NCBI RefSeq assembly: GCF_023015805.1
Contig: NZ_JALKBA010000009.1
Location: forward strand, 104,517 to 168,516
Source of the DNA: Cellulophaga sp. F20128
Lineage (GTDB): Bacteria; Bacteroidota; Bacteroidia; Flavobacteriales; Flavobacteriaceae
DNA: 64,000 nt
Direction of reading: 5' to 3'
In this document: in pieces, positions 18,457 through 27,025 of the stretch
How positions within the stretch are numbered: position 1 is the stretch's first letter
Layout: every line of letters begins with the position of its first letter
Translations under genes and position numbers: made by a program
Notes under the pieces: generated by a model
Told to the model about the DNA's origin: nothing
Seen by the model: the letters and a program-made list of their open reading frames with translations, nothing else
Databases searched by the model: none

Positions 18457-19524
18457 ATGAACAATAAATTAAAAAACGGAATTGCACTATTGCTACCCAT
18501 TCAAATTGTAATGGTAAAATGGCTGGCCAATTACCCCGACTTTATTGAACAGTATTATAGTAATGGCATCTACCAATACACAGCTACATTTTTTCGATTT
18601 GTTTTAGGATGGATTCCATTTTCTGTTGGCGATATTCTCTATGCGCTACTAGTTTTAATAGCAGTGCGCTATATCATTGTAAAGCGCAACTACATAAAGC
18701 ATAAACCCTTATCCTTTTTAAGGAATATAACTGTGGTTTTATCTATCGCTTATTTTACATTCCATATTACATGGGGGTTTAATTATTACCGCGAACCTTT
18801 GTACAAAACATTACAAATTAAGAACAGCCATACCTTAGTTGAATTGGAAGATTTTGTAAATCTACTGGTACAGAAAACAAATACTATTCATTATACGATA
18901 ACCCAAGACACTACCAAGAGAGTTGTCATTCCCTATACCAAAGCAGAAATTTTTAAGCATACTATGGATGGGTATACCCAATTGGAACAAAAATATCCGT
19001 TTTTAAGCTATACTCCTTCTAGCCTAAAAACTTCGCTTTTTAGTACAGGCCTAAGTTATTCTGGATATGGAGGATACCTAAATCCTTTTACTAATGAAGC
19101 GCAGGTAAATGGAAAAATACCACTGTACCGATTTCCTGTGATTGCAGGTCATGAAGCAGGACACCAAATTGGGTATTCCGCGGAAAACGAAACCAATTTC
19201 ATTGGCTACCTTGTCACTGCTAACAATACCGATATCTATTTTAAATATGCTGCGTATTCTTATGCGCTTAGCTATTGTTTAAGTGATATTAGGTATAACG
19301 ATGAAGCCTTATTTAACACATTGTACGCCAAGCTTAATGTAGGCGTTAAAAAAAACTACCAAGAATTGAGTGACTTTTGGATGACGTACAACAATCCTTT
19401 AGAACCAACTATGAAAACAATCTACAGTACCTTCTTAAAGGCAAACAATCAGGCAGATGGCATAAAGAGCTATAGCAGGATAGTATCCCTATTGGTTTCT
19501 TATCATATGAAAAACCCTTTATAA
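18457..19524 (+). CDS. DUF3810 membrane protein with HEAGH motif
   Basis: The 355-residue protein has about three N-terminal membrane helices (residues 5-105) and a soluble C-terminal domain with IAGHEAGHQIGYSAENETNFIGYL, an HExxH-type zinc-protease motif followed by a downstream Glu. This matches DUF3810, a Bacteroidota family of presumed metallopeptidases; no substrate is known. The start is ATG 18457; an upstream GTG at 18388 in the same frame overlaps the divergent pepD and lacks a good context. Confidence 0.85.
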   Translation: MNNKLKNGIALLLPIQIVMVKWLANYPDFIEQYYSNGIYQYTATFFRFVLGWIPFSVGDILYALLVLIAVRYIIVKRNYIKHKPLSFLRNITVVLSIAYFTFHITWGFNYYREPLYKTLQIKNSHTLVELEDFVNLLVQKTNTIHYTITQDTTKRVVIPYTKAEIFKHTMDGYTQLEQKYPFLSYTPSSLKTSLFSTGLSYSGYGGYLNPFTNEAQVNGKIPLYRFPVIAGHEAGHQIGYSAENETNFIGYLVTANNTDIYFKYAAYSYALSYCLSDIRYNDEALFNTLYAKLNVGVKKNYQELSDFWMTYNNPLEPTMKTIYSTFLKANNQADGIKSYSRIVSLLVSYHMKNPL

Positions 19525-19654
19525 CTGCTTGCTTTAACTATAGAATACTACTTAGGTTCATCCAAAATGTTAACAATTTTAACATTTCATTACAATTCTC
19601 CATTACAAGGTTTCCATATCTTTAGACGGACTAATTAACTAATCAAAAAATGAT

Positions 19655-22615
19655 ATGAGAATACGACTTTTATCACTTGCCTTATTCTTGGCAAGTGCTA
19701 CGTTGTTTGCACAGGATTATTTCCCTACAAACACCGGTGTAAAATCTAAAAACAACAATTACACGGCATTTACAAACGCAAAAATTTACGTAACACCAAC
19801 TCAAATTGTCGAAAATGGCACTTTGCTCATTCAAAATGGCAAGGTAGTGCAAGTAGGTAAACGCGTTAATATCCCAAAAAATTCTATTACTATAGATATC
19901 AAAGGGAAATCTATTTACCCATCTTTTATTGATCTCTATTCCGATTTTGGTATTGAAAAACCTAAAAGTTCTGGCGGAAGGTCTGCGCAATATGAAGCTT
20001 CTAGACAGGGTTATTATTGGAACGACCATATCATGCCCGAAACAAACGCTCTTACATCATTTCAGTTCGATTCTAAAAAGGCAGCAGAATACCAAAAAGC
20101 AGGATTTGGTGTTGTAAACACTCACATGCAAGACGGTATTGCTCGCGGAACAGGAGTACTTGTAGCACTTAACGATGACGGCACAGACGGTGATCGTATT
20201 CTAGATGATACCTCTGCCCAATACTTTTCATTGTCTAAAAGTGTGGTAAAAAATCAATCCTACCCTTCATCATTAATGGGTTCATTGGCACTATTACGCC
20301 AAATGTACGCTGATGCAGATTGGTATGCACAAGGAAACAGCGATACAAAAGATCTTTCATTAGAAGCATTGAACAAGAATAAAAGTTTAGTTCAAATATT
20401 CACAGCTGGAGATAAGGGTCATGCTCTAAGAGCAGATAAAATTGGTGACGCTAATAACATACAATATGTAATTTTAGCTGGTGGCAATGAATACGAAAGC
20501 ATTGCAGATATAAAAGCTACCAATGCTACCTATATTGTACCTATTAATTTCCCAAATGCATATGATGTTTCTAACCCATACCAAGCAAGTTATGTGTCAT
20601 TAGCTGATATGAGGAAATGGAACCAGGCGCCTTCTAACCCTAGAGTATTGTCAGATAACGGGGTTCCTTTTACTTTTACAACACATGATCTAAAATCACC
20701 TGCTGCCTTTAAGGAAAACCTATTAAAAGCTATTGAATATGGATTATCTAAAACAAAAGCCTTAGAAGCCCTAACAACTACACCAGCAAAAATTTTAGGA
20801 AAATCAGAACAAATTGGCTCTTTACAACAAGGTACCTATGCTAATTTTTTAATTACATCGGGGGATATTTTTGACAAGAGCACAACGCTATATGAGAATT
20901 GGATTCAAGGACAAAAAAACATCATTACCAATAAAGATATAAAAGACATCAGTGGCGAATACAACTTGGTTGTAGCGGGTACTACCTATAAGCTATCCAT
21001 TACCGGAGAAGCAGAAAAACCCAGCGCTATTTTAAAACAAGACTCTACCACTATAAAATCTAAGTTTTCCTATAATGAAGATTGGATCGATCTTTCCTTT
21101 TCAACAGATGAGGGTGAAAAAAAGTATAGAATGACTGGCTTGGTCGCTTCAAACTCTTCGGACATTAGCGGTAGACTTATCGTTGCAAATGGAGAAGAAT
21201 CTTCTTTTGTAGCTTCTAGGATTGCAGATGCCAAAGCGAAAGAAAAGAAAGAAAGCAAGGAAGATAACGCACCAGAAGTAGTGCCCGTTACCTATCCTAA
21301 TGTTGGCTATGGTTATGCCAAAAAGCCTACCCAAGAAAATATTTTATTTAAAAATGCTACCGTTTGGACTAGCGAAGAAGCTGGTATTCTCACCAATACA
21401 GATGTACTAGTTAAAAATGGAAAAATTGCTGAAATAGGAACTAATTTACGAGCTAGCGGAGCAACAGTTGTAGATGCAACAGGAAAACATTTAACCGCTG
21501 GTATTATTGATGAGCATTCGCATATTGCAGGTTTGAGCATAAATGAAGGCGGACAAAATTCTTCTGCCGAAGTAAAGATGGAAGACGTTGTTGACAATGA
21601 GGATGTAGATATTTACCGCAACCTTGCCGGTGGTGTAACCACCATCCAATTACTACACGGTTCCGCAAATCCTATTGGAGGTCGCTCTGCCTTGCTAAAA
21701 TTAAAATGGGGTGAAAATGCAAATACAATGATCTATGACAATTCCCCTAAATTTATAAAATTTGCCTTGGGAGAGAATGTAAAACAATCCAACTGGAGTA
21801 GTTATTCTCGTTTTCCACAAACGAGAATGGGTGTTGAACAAATGTTTATCGACTATTTTCAACGTGGCAAAGAATACGATGAAAAGAAAAAAAGCGGGCA
21901 ACCCTTCCGCTACGATGAAGAGATGGAGGTTCTTGCCGAAATTTTAAATGGCGAACGTTTTATTAGTTGTCATTCTTATGTTCAAAGTGAAATTAATATG
22001 TTATTAAAAGTTGCTGAAAAATTCAATTTTACCGTAAACACTTTTACCCATATTTTAGAAGGGTACAAAGTAGCAGACAAAATGAAAGAACACGGTGCAG
22101 GAGCATCTACATTTAGTGACTGGTGGGCCTATAAATTTGAAGTAAACGACGCCATACCTTACAATGCAGCCATAATGCAAAGTCAAGGAATTACTGTTGC
22201 AATTAACAGTGATGATGCTGAAATGTCTAGAAGACTAAACCAAGAAGCTGCAAAAACAGTAAAGTATGGTGATATGACGGAATTAGAAGCTTGGAAAATG
22301 GTCACCATTAACCCTGCGAAATTGCTTCATATAGACAAGCGGGTGGGTAGTATTAAGGAAGGCAAAGACGCAGATTTAGTGCTTTGGAACAATCACCCCT
22401 TATCTGTGTATGCCAAAGCTGAAAAAACACTAATTGAAGGGGTTGTTTATTTTGACTTAGAAAAGGACAAACAACAGAGAGCATCCATTAAATCAGAACG
22501 AAATAAACTTATCGCTATGATGTTAGAAGAAAAGGATGGCGGCAAGCCCACACAAAAGCCTATTATGAAACAAAAACCTAAATTCCATTGTGATACAATG
22601 GATACAGAATGGTAA
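19655..22615 (+). CDS. Large exported amidohydrolase with one degenerate and one intact domain
   Basis: The 986-residue protein has a signal peptide (about residues 1-19, ending LFAQ) and two amidohydrolase-like halves. In the first (about 30-420) the HxH metal site is absent (PSFIDLYSDFG). In the second (about 555-950) the motif is intact: GIIDEHSHIAG, SCHSYVQSE, THILEG and the aspartate in INSDDAEMS. So catalysis should be in the C-terminal half, in the periplasm. Residues 1240-type linker is Lys/Glu-rich (near 525-540). A related gene follows 29 bp later. Substrate unknown; family members act on imides, amides or dipeptides. Confidence 0.87.
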   Translation: MRIRLLSLALFLASATLFAQDYFPTNTGVKSKNNNYTAFTNAKIYVTPTQIVENGTLLIQNGKVVQVGKRVNIPKNSITIDIKGKSIYPSFIDLYSDFGIEKPKSSGGRSAQYEASRQGYYWNDHIMPETNALTSFQFDSKKAAEYQKAGFGVVNTHMQDGIARGTGVLVALNDDGTDGDRILDDTSAQYFSLSKSVVKNQSYPSSLMGSLALLRQMYADADWYAQGNSDTKDLSLEALNKNKSLVQIFTAGDKGHALRADKIGDANNIQYVILAGGNEYESIADIKATNATYIVPINFPNAYDVSNPYQASYVSLADMRKWNQAPSNPRVLSDNGVPFTFTTHDLKSPAAFKENLLKAIEYGLSKTKALEALTTTPAKILGKSEQIGSLQQGTYANFLITSGDIFDKSTTLYENWIQGQKNIITNKDIKDISGEYNLVVAGTTYKLSITGEAEKPSAILKQDSTTIKSKFSYNEDWIDLSFSTDEGEKKYRMTGLVASNSSDISGRLIVANGEESSFVASRIADAKAKEKKESKEDNAPEVVPVTYPNVGYGYAKKPTQENILFKNATVWTSEEAGILTNTDVLVKNGKIAEIGTNLRASGATVVDATGKHLTAGIIDEHSHIAGLSINEGGQNSSAEVKMEDVVDNEDVDIYRNLAGGVTTIQLLHGSANPIGGRSALLKLKWGENANTMIYDNSPKFIKFALGENVKQSNWSSYSRFPQTRMGVEQMFIDYFQRGKEYDEKKKSGQPFRYDEEMEVLAEILNGERFISCHSYVQSEINMLLKVAEKFNFTVNTFTHILEGYKVADKMKEHGAGASTFSDWWAYKFEVNDAIPYNAAIMQSQGITVAINSDDAEMSRRLNQEAAKTVKYGDMTELEAWKMVTINPAKLLHIDKRVGSIKEGKDADLVLWNNHPLSVYAKAEKTLIEGVVYFDLEKDKQQRASIKSERNKLIAMMLEEKDGGKPTQKPIMKQKPKFHCDTMDTEW

Positions 22616-22644
22616 ACCTAATAGACAACATAAAAAAAACAGAA

Positions 22645-23937
22645 ATGAAAAATATTATATACATACTGCTCGTATTTTGCTTTATTACCAATGGGCTGGC
22701 ACAACAAACCCCTGGCAGTCTACAAGAAGAAGCTATCACTATTGAAGGCGCTATTGCTCATTTAGGTGATGGACAAGTAATAGAAAACTCGCTATTGATG
22801 TTTGAAAATGGCAAACTCACATTTGTAGGCGATGCTCGAATGAAAATTGCACGTAAAGGAAAAATTATAGAGGCCAAAGGAAAACATGTATACCCAGGTT
22901 TTATTGCTGCTTGCACCGTTTTAGGACTTGTAGAGGTAGATGCCGTAAGAGCGAGTAATGACCAGGCGGAAATTGGTGGAATGATACCACATATCAGAAG
23001 TATTGTCGCCTATAATTCGGAATCTAAAGTAATAGAAAGCATGCGACCCAATGGTGTGCTTATGGCGCAAATAGCACCCAAAGGAGGTGTTATTTCAGGT
23101 ACTTCTTCTGTAGTGCAGTTGGATGCTTGGAACTGGGAAGACGCCGCTGTTAAAACAGATGATGGCATTCACTTACACTGGCCAAACAGCTACAGAAGAG
23201 GTCGTTTCTGGCAGGGTGAACCTCGAGGGATGCAGCCCAATAAAGAATACAAAAAAAATATCGCTAGCATTGTAGAATTTATTACAAATGCCAAAGCCTA
23301 TACGGATGCCACTAACAAACAATTACATCAAGAATTTGCAGCAATGCAAGGTCTTTTTAACGGCAATCAAAAATTATATGTATACGCCGATGGTGAAAAG
23401 GAAATCATTGATGCTGTTTCAACATTAAAAGATAGCGGAATTGATAATTTAGTGTTAGTAGGGGGTTATAACGCATACAAAATAACAGACTTTCTAGTGA
23501 AGCACAATATCCCAGTATTGGTTAGAGCTATGCATAACCTACCTAATAGTAATGATGATGATTATGATTTACCGTATAAGATGGCTAAATTATTAACAGA
23601 TGCCGGATTGTTGGTTGGTATTCAAAATAACGGAGAGGCGAATTTTCAAAATAGAAACTTGCCTTTTTATGCTGGTCAGGCAATCGCCTATGGCATGGAA
23701 AAGGAAGCCGCATTACAATTAATCACTAAAAACACCGCAGAAATTTTAGGAATTGGAGCATCACATGGAACTTTAGCTGTTGGCAAAAGTGCCACTTTAT
23801 TTATCTCTGAAGGGGATGCCTTAGATATGCGTACCAATAAACTATTGCATGCTTTTATTGACGGACGTAATGTTTCCTTAGAAACACATCAAACAGAACT
23901 TCACAAAAGGTATATGAAGAAATACAGTGATCAATAA
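22645..23937 (+). CDS. Exported amidohydrolase-like protein lacking the metal-binding HxH
   Basis: The 430-residue protein has a signal peptide (MKNIIYILLVF...LAQ) and is related to the N-terminal half of the preceding 986-residue protein. Where active enzymes have HxH it reads YPGFIAACTVLG, and no clear metal-binding set is seen later, so it is probably non-catalytic and may act as a partner subunit. I start at ATG 22645 rather than 22609, because the later start gives a clean signal peptide; the earlier ATG overlaps the upstream stop. Confidence 0.8.
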   Translation: MKNIIYILLVFCFITNGLAQQTPGSLQEEAITIEGAIAHLGDGQVIENSLLMFENGKLTFVGDARMKIARKGKIIEAKGKHVYPGFIAACTVLGLVEVDAVRASNDQAEIGGMIPHIRSIVAYNSESKVIESMRPNGVLMAQIAPKGGVISGTSSVVQLDAWNWEDAAVKTDDGIHLHWPNSYRRGRFWQGEPRGMQPNKEYKKNIASIVEFITNAKAYTDATNKQLHQEFAAMQGLFNGNQKLYVYADGEKEIIDAVSTLKDSGIDNLVLVGGYNAYKITDFLVKHNIPVLVRAMHNLPNSNDDDYDLPYKMAKLLTDAGLLVGIQNNGEANFQNRNLPFYAGQAIAYGMEKEAALQLITKNTAEILGIGASHGTLAVGKSATLFISEGDALDMRTNKLLHAFIDGRNVSLETHQTELHKRYMKKYSDQ

Positions 23938-23948
23938 CCAATTGAATT

Positions 23949-23996
23949 ACATAAAAAATCCGTCTAAAAAAACACTTTTAGACGGATTTTTTATGT
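23949..23996. terminator. Bidirectional terminator between convergent genes
   Basis: A perfect 21-bp stem (23949-23969 with 23976-23996, core ATCCGTCTAAAA) with a 6-nt loop has A and T runs on both sides, serving the amidohydrolase gene (plus) and the lipoprotein gene (minus). Confidence 0.95.
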
Positions 23997-24008
23997 AACT
24001 ATTTCTTT

Positions 24009-24818
24009 TTAATTCTGCACTTTACCCTCAACAAAGACAGCTGCTTCCGGTTTATTAAAGAAAGTATTTGGTTGTACATCTTTACCTAACACAACATTTT
24101 CAAAAGAAACGGTGTTCCTTGGTTCCGTAAGCACACCATCCTCAGTTTTATACCACGTTATAGATTTTGGCAATACTAATCCACTTATAGTTTGCCAATC
24201 ATTATAATGAATATAACTAAAATTATCTGATGACTCTCCACTTCTATAACTAACTGAATAACTTAACCAGGCCATTCTATGGGTTTCTTGATCAAAATAA
24301 ATATAGTATTTATCCTTATATGATGTCCCTACTCCTGGATTAAAATTAATACTAATCCCTGGATATGCTTTTCCTTCAAAAATAAAATCATCGGCAGCAC
24401 CGTATTCAATACCATCATCTGATAAGACAAAAGGCATTGCATAAAAATAAAACATTAGGTTATGGTAAAATACAGCATCACCTTTAAAGTTATTCTCTGC
24501 ATCTAACAACCAGGTTTTAGACCCATCAAAACCCATTGTATACGTTGGTGCCTGAACCTTATCTTGCCTTGTTTGTAAATTTACGGTGTGTACCTCTCTT
24601 GCATTTGGTTTAGGAATATCAAAAACTAAGGTTTTCATCTTTTTCCAATTGGTCACCCCTCCGTGTGCATCAAATATTTGTTGCAATTTATCTGGATAAT
24701 TACTGGTAGTTGACACTACAATTGCTTCTTTACTTACCTCCTCTTTTACAGCTGCTTTTTTCTCTTTCTTACAGGCAATAAAAAAGACAAAAATTACGAC
24801 TAACGCTAGATACCTCAT
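24009..24818 (-). CDS. Lipoprotein of the DUF6503-like family
   Basis: The 269-residue lipoprotein (lipobox FFIAC, Cys16) has an Ala/Lys/Glu-rich tether and then a beta-rich domain with KLQQIFDAHGGVTNW, GFDGSKTWLLD and DWQTISGLVLPKSI. It resembles Bacteroidota DUF6503 proteins, which look like LolA/LppX-type lipid-binding folds; that comparison is from memory of the family. It faces away from the cytoplasm. Single gene between a terminator and the divergent TrmH gene. Confidence 0.75.
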   Translation of the reverse strand: MRYLALVVIFVFFIACKKEKKAAVKEEVSKEAIVVSTTSNYPDKLQQIFDAHGGVTNWKKMKTLVFDIPKPNAREVHTVNLQTRQDKVQAPTYTMGFDGSKTWLLDAENNFKGDAVFYHNLMFYFYAMPFVLSDDGIEYGAADDFIFEGKAYPGISINFNPGVGTSYKDKYYIYFDQETHRMAWLSYSVSYRSGESSDNFSYIHYNDWQTISGLVLPKSITWYKTEDGVLTEPRNTVSFENVVLGKDVQPNTFFNKPEAAVFVEGKVQN

Positions 24819-24902
24819 TTGTTTTAAAATTTATTTTTTGAAAAATACAATTAACATTCCGCAATTTGTCGTACTCCCATTAAATAGTTTACAATATTGC
24901 AT

Positions 24903-24910
24903 TACTTTTG
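24903..24910 (+). promoter_or_regulatory. -7 box for the TrmH-family gene
   Basis: TACTTTTG fits TAnnTTTG and ends 5 nt before the ATG at 24916. It supports that ATG as the start and suggests a leaderless mRNA. A matching -33 TTG was not found. Confidence 0.45.
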
Positions 24911-24915
24911 TAACA

Positions 24916-25719
24916 ATGAATAATTTAAAGCAAATCACTAGCCTACAGAATCCGCTTATAAAGAAAACTCTTGTGTTACAGGACAAATCTAGGGAGCGTA
25001 AAAAAGCCAATCTTTTTGTATTGGAAGGCATTAGAGAATTACAGCTTGCCTTAAAAGGAGATTACGAAATAGATACTTTGTTTTTTTGTCCAGAATTGGT
25101 TTCTAAACAGCTAGTTATGGACTTAGCCCTAACTAATCCCAACATAGATCTTATAGAAATTACAACTGATATCTATCAAAAAATAGCCTACAGAACAACC
25201 ACAGAAGGTGTTTTAGCACTTGTGAAATGCAAGGAACATTCTTTAAAGAACTTAAAATTATCCAAAAAAAATCCTTTACTATTAATCGCTGAAGCTCCTG
25301 AAAAACCAGGAAATATTGGAGCCTTGCTGCGCACTGCAGATGCAGCACACTTAGATGCAGTAATTATTGCCAATCCCAAAACAGATTTATACAATCCCAA
25401 TACAATTAGGTCTAGTGTAGGTTGCTTATTCACCAATAGTATTGCTATGGGAACCACAACAGAAATCATTTCTTTTTTAATAGCAAATAATATACAGATT
25501 TATTGCGCGGCACTAACAGCCTCGAAGGAATACACAAAAATAGATTACACTAAAAGTTCGGCCATTGTGGTAGGTACGGAAGCAACTGGTTTATCTGAAG
25601 AATGGTTAAAAAGCGCTACGCAAAACATCATTATACCTATGGAAGGTGAAATAGATTCTATGAATGTTTCTGTGGCGGCTGCAATCGTTATTTTTGAAGC
25701 CAAACGACAACGAAAATAG
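24916..25719 (+). CDS. TrmH family RNA methyltransferase (SpoU type)
   Basis: The 267-residue SPOUT methyltransferase has an N-terminal substrate-binding part (SRERKKANLFVLEGIREL) and the knotted SAM domain with motifs EAPEKPGNIGALLRTADA, VVGTEATGLSEEW and MEGEIDSMNVSVAAAI. It probably 2'-O-methylates rRNA or tRNA. I use ATG 24916 (MNNLKQITS); the open frame continues 78 nt upstream to a TTG, but the -7 promoter box lies in that stretch. Target nucleotide cannot be told. Confidence 0.92.
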   Translation: MNNLKQITSLQNPLIKKTLVLQDKSRERKKANLFVLEGIRELQLALKGDYEIDTLFFCPELVSKQLVMDLALTNPNIDLIEITTDIYQKIAYRTTTEGVLALVKCKEHSLKNLKLSKKNPLLLIAEAPEKPGNIGALLRTADAAHLDAVIIANPKTDLYNPNTIRSSVGCLFTNSIAMGTTTEIISFLIANNIQIYCAALTASKEYTKIDYTKSSAIVVGTEATGLSEEWLKSATQNIIIPMEGEIDSMNVSVAAAIVIFEAKRQRK

Positions 25720-25759
25720 CATTCGTTATTTTTACATTATCTAAACTAACAACCGATAT

Positions 25760-26986
25760 ATGAGTTCATTATTTTACATATTAATTTCTATAATAATACT
25801 TCAGTTTGTAGTGGATGCCATTGTAGATTTCCTAAATGCTAAAAAATTCAAAGATCCTATTCCCGCCGAATTAAGTGATATTTTTGATACCGAAGAGTAT
25901 AAAAAATCACAACAATACAAAACGTCAAACTATCGGTTTGGTATTTTTTCAGGAACATTTTCTTTACTTCTGACCCTGTCTTTTTTAATTTTCGGAGGCT
26001 TTGAATGGGCCGATGGCATAGCCCGGAACTACACTACAAATCCAATTTTAATTGCCATTATTTTTTTTGCCATCATAATGATTGGTAGTAGTATTATAAA
26101 CATTCCCTTTTCCTACTACAGCACTTTTGTAATTGAAGAAAAATTTGACTTTAATAAAACCTCCAAAAAAACTTTCTTTATTGATATTTTAAAAAGTTGG
26201 CTGTTAACCGCTGTTTTAGGTGGTGGTATCTTAACACTAGTCATTTGGTTTTATGAATGGGCTGGAACCAATTTTTGGATCTATGCCTGGGCCGTTATTG
26301 CTTTATTATCCGTTTTCATGAATATGTTTTACAGTAAATTAATTGTTCCATTATTTAACAAACAAGCCCCATTAGGCAACGGAAGCCTTAAAACCAAAAT
26401 CGAAGATTACACTCGGAAAGTAGGATTTGAGTTACAAAATATATTCATTATAGATGGATCTAAGCGGTCTACAAAAGCGAATGCTTACTTTTCTGGTTTT
26501 GGAAAACAAAAGAGAGTCACACTTTATGACACCTTGGTTAATGATTTGAATGAAGAGGAAATAGTAGCTGTTTTAGCCCATGAAGTTGGACATTACAAAC
26601 GCAAGCACATTATTTTTAACCTATCCGCATCCATCCTATTAACGGGAGTAACGCTGTACATTTTATCGCTTTTTATTAATACCCCAGCGGTATCTTTAGC
26701 TATTGGCGTATCCATTCCAAGTTTTCACGCAGCACTTATAAGTTTTGGAATTTTATACAGTCCTATTTCGGAAATAACCGGACTTATAATGAACTTCCTC
26801 TCTAGAAAATTTGAATATCAGGCAGACGATTATGCCAAAAACACATATGCTGCAACACCACTGATAACATCACTAAAAAAATTATCAAAAACCAGCTTAA
26901 GCAACCTTACACCACATGCGGCATACGTATTTATGAATTATTCCCACCCTACCCTTTTGGACAGAATTAAGAATTTAAAAAAATAA
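25760..26986 (+). CDS. M48 family metalloprotease, Ste24/CAAX protease-like
   Basis: The 408-residue multi-helix membrane protein has the zinc motif VLAHEVGHYKRKH near residue 274 and the third ligand in FEYQADDYAK near residue 353. The layout, with a long N-terminal membrane region and the ASNAxF-like segment KANAYFSGFGKQKRV, matches the Ste24/CAAX prenyl protease 1 group. In bacteria these act in membrane-protein quality control. It sits 40 bp after the TrmH gene and 39 bp before relA/spoT. Confidence 0.93.
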   Translation: MSSLFYILISIIILQFVVDAIVDFLNAKKFKDPIPAELSDIFDTEEYKKSQQYKTSNYRFGIFSGTFSLLLTLSFLIFGGFEWADGIARNYTTNPILIAIIFFAIIMIGSSIINIPFSYYSTFVIEEKFDFNKTSKKTFFIDILKSWLLTAVLGGGILTLVIWFYEWAGTNFWIYAWAVIALLSVFMNMFYSKLIVPLFNKQAPLGNGSLKTKIEDYTRKVGFELQNIFIIDGSKRSTKANAYFSGFGKQKRVTLYDTLVNDLNEEEIVAVLAHEVGHYKRKHIIFNLSASILLTGVTLYILSLFINTPAVSLAIGVSIPSFHAALISFGILYSPISEITGLIMNFLSRKFEYQADDYAKNTYAATPLITSLKKLSKTSLSNLTPHAAYVFMNYSHPTLLDRIKNLKK

Positions 26987-27025
26987 AATAGCGAAAATTT
27001 CAAAGATTAACGTAATTTTAAATTT

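Noticed and set aside
24838..24915. Upstream TTG start for the TrmH-family gene
   Set aside because: The promoter -7 box lies inside this stretch, and the ATG at 24916 fits the family N terminus.
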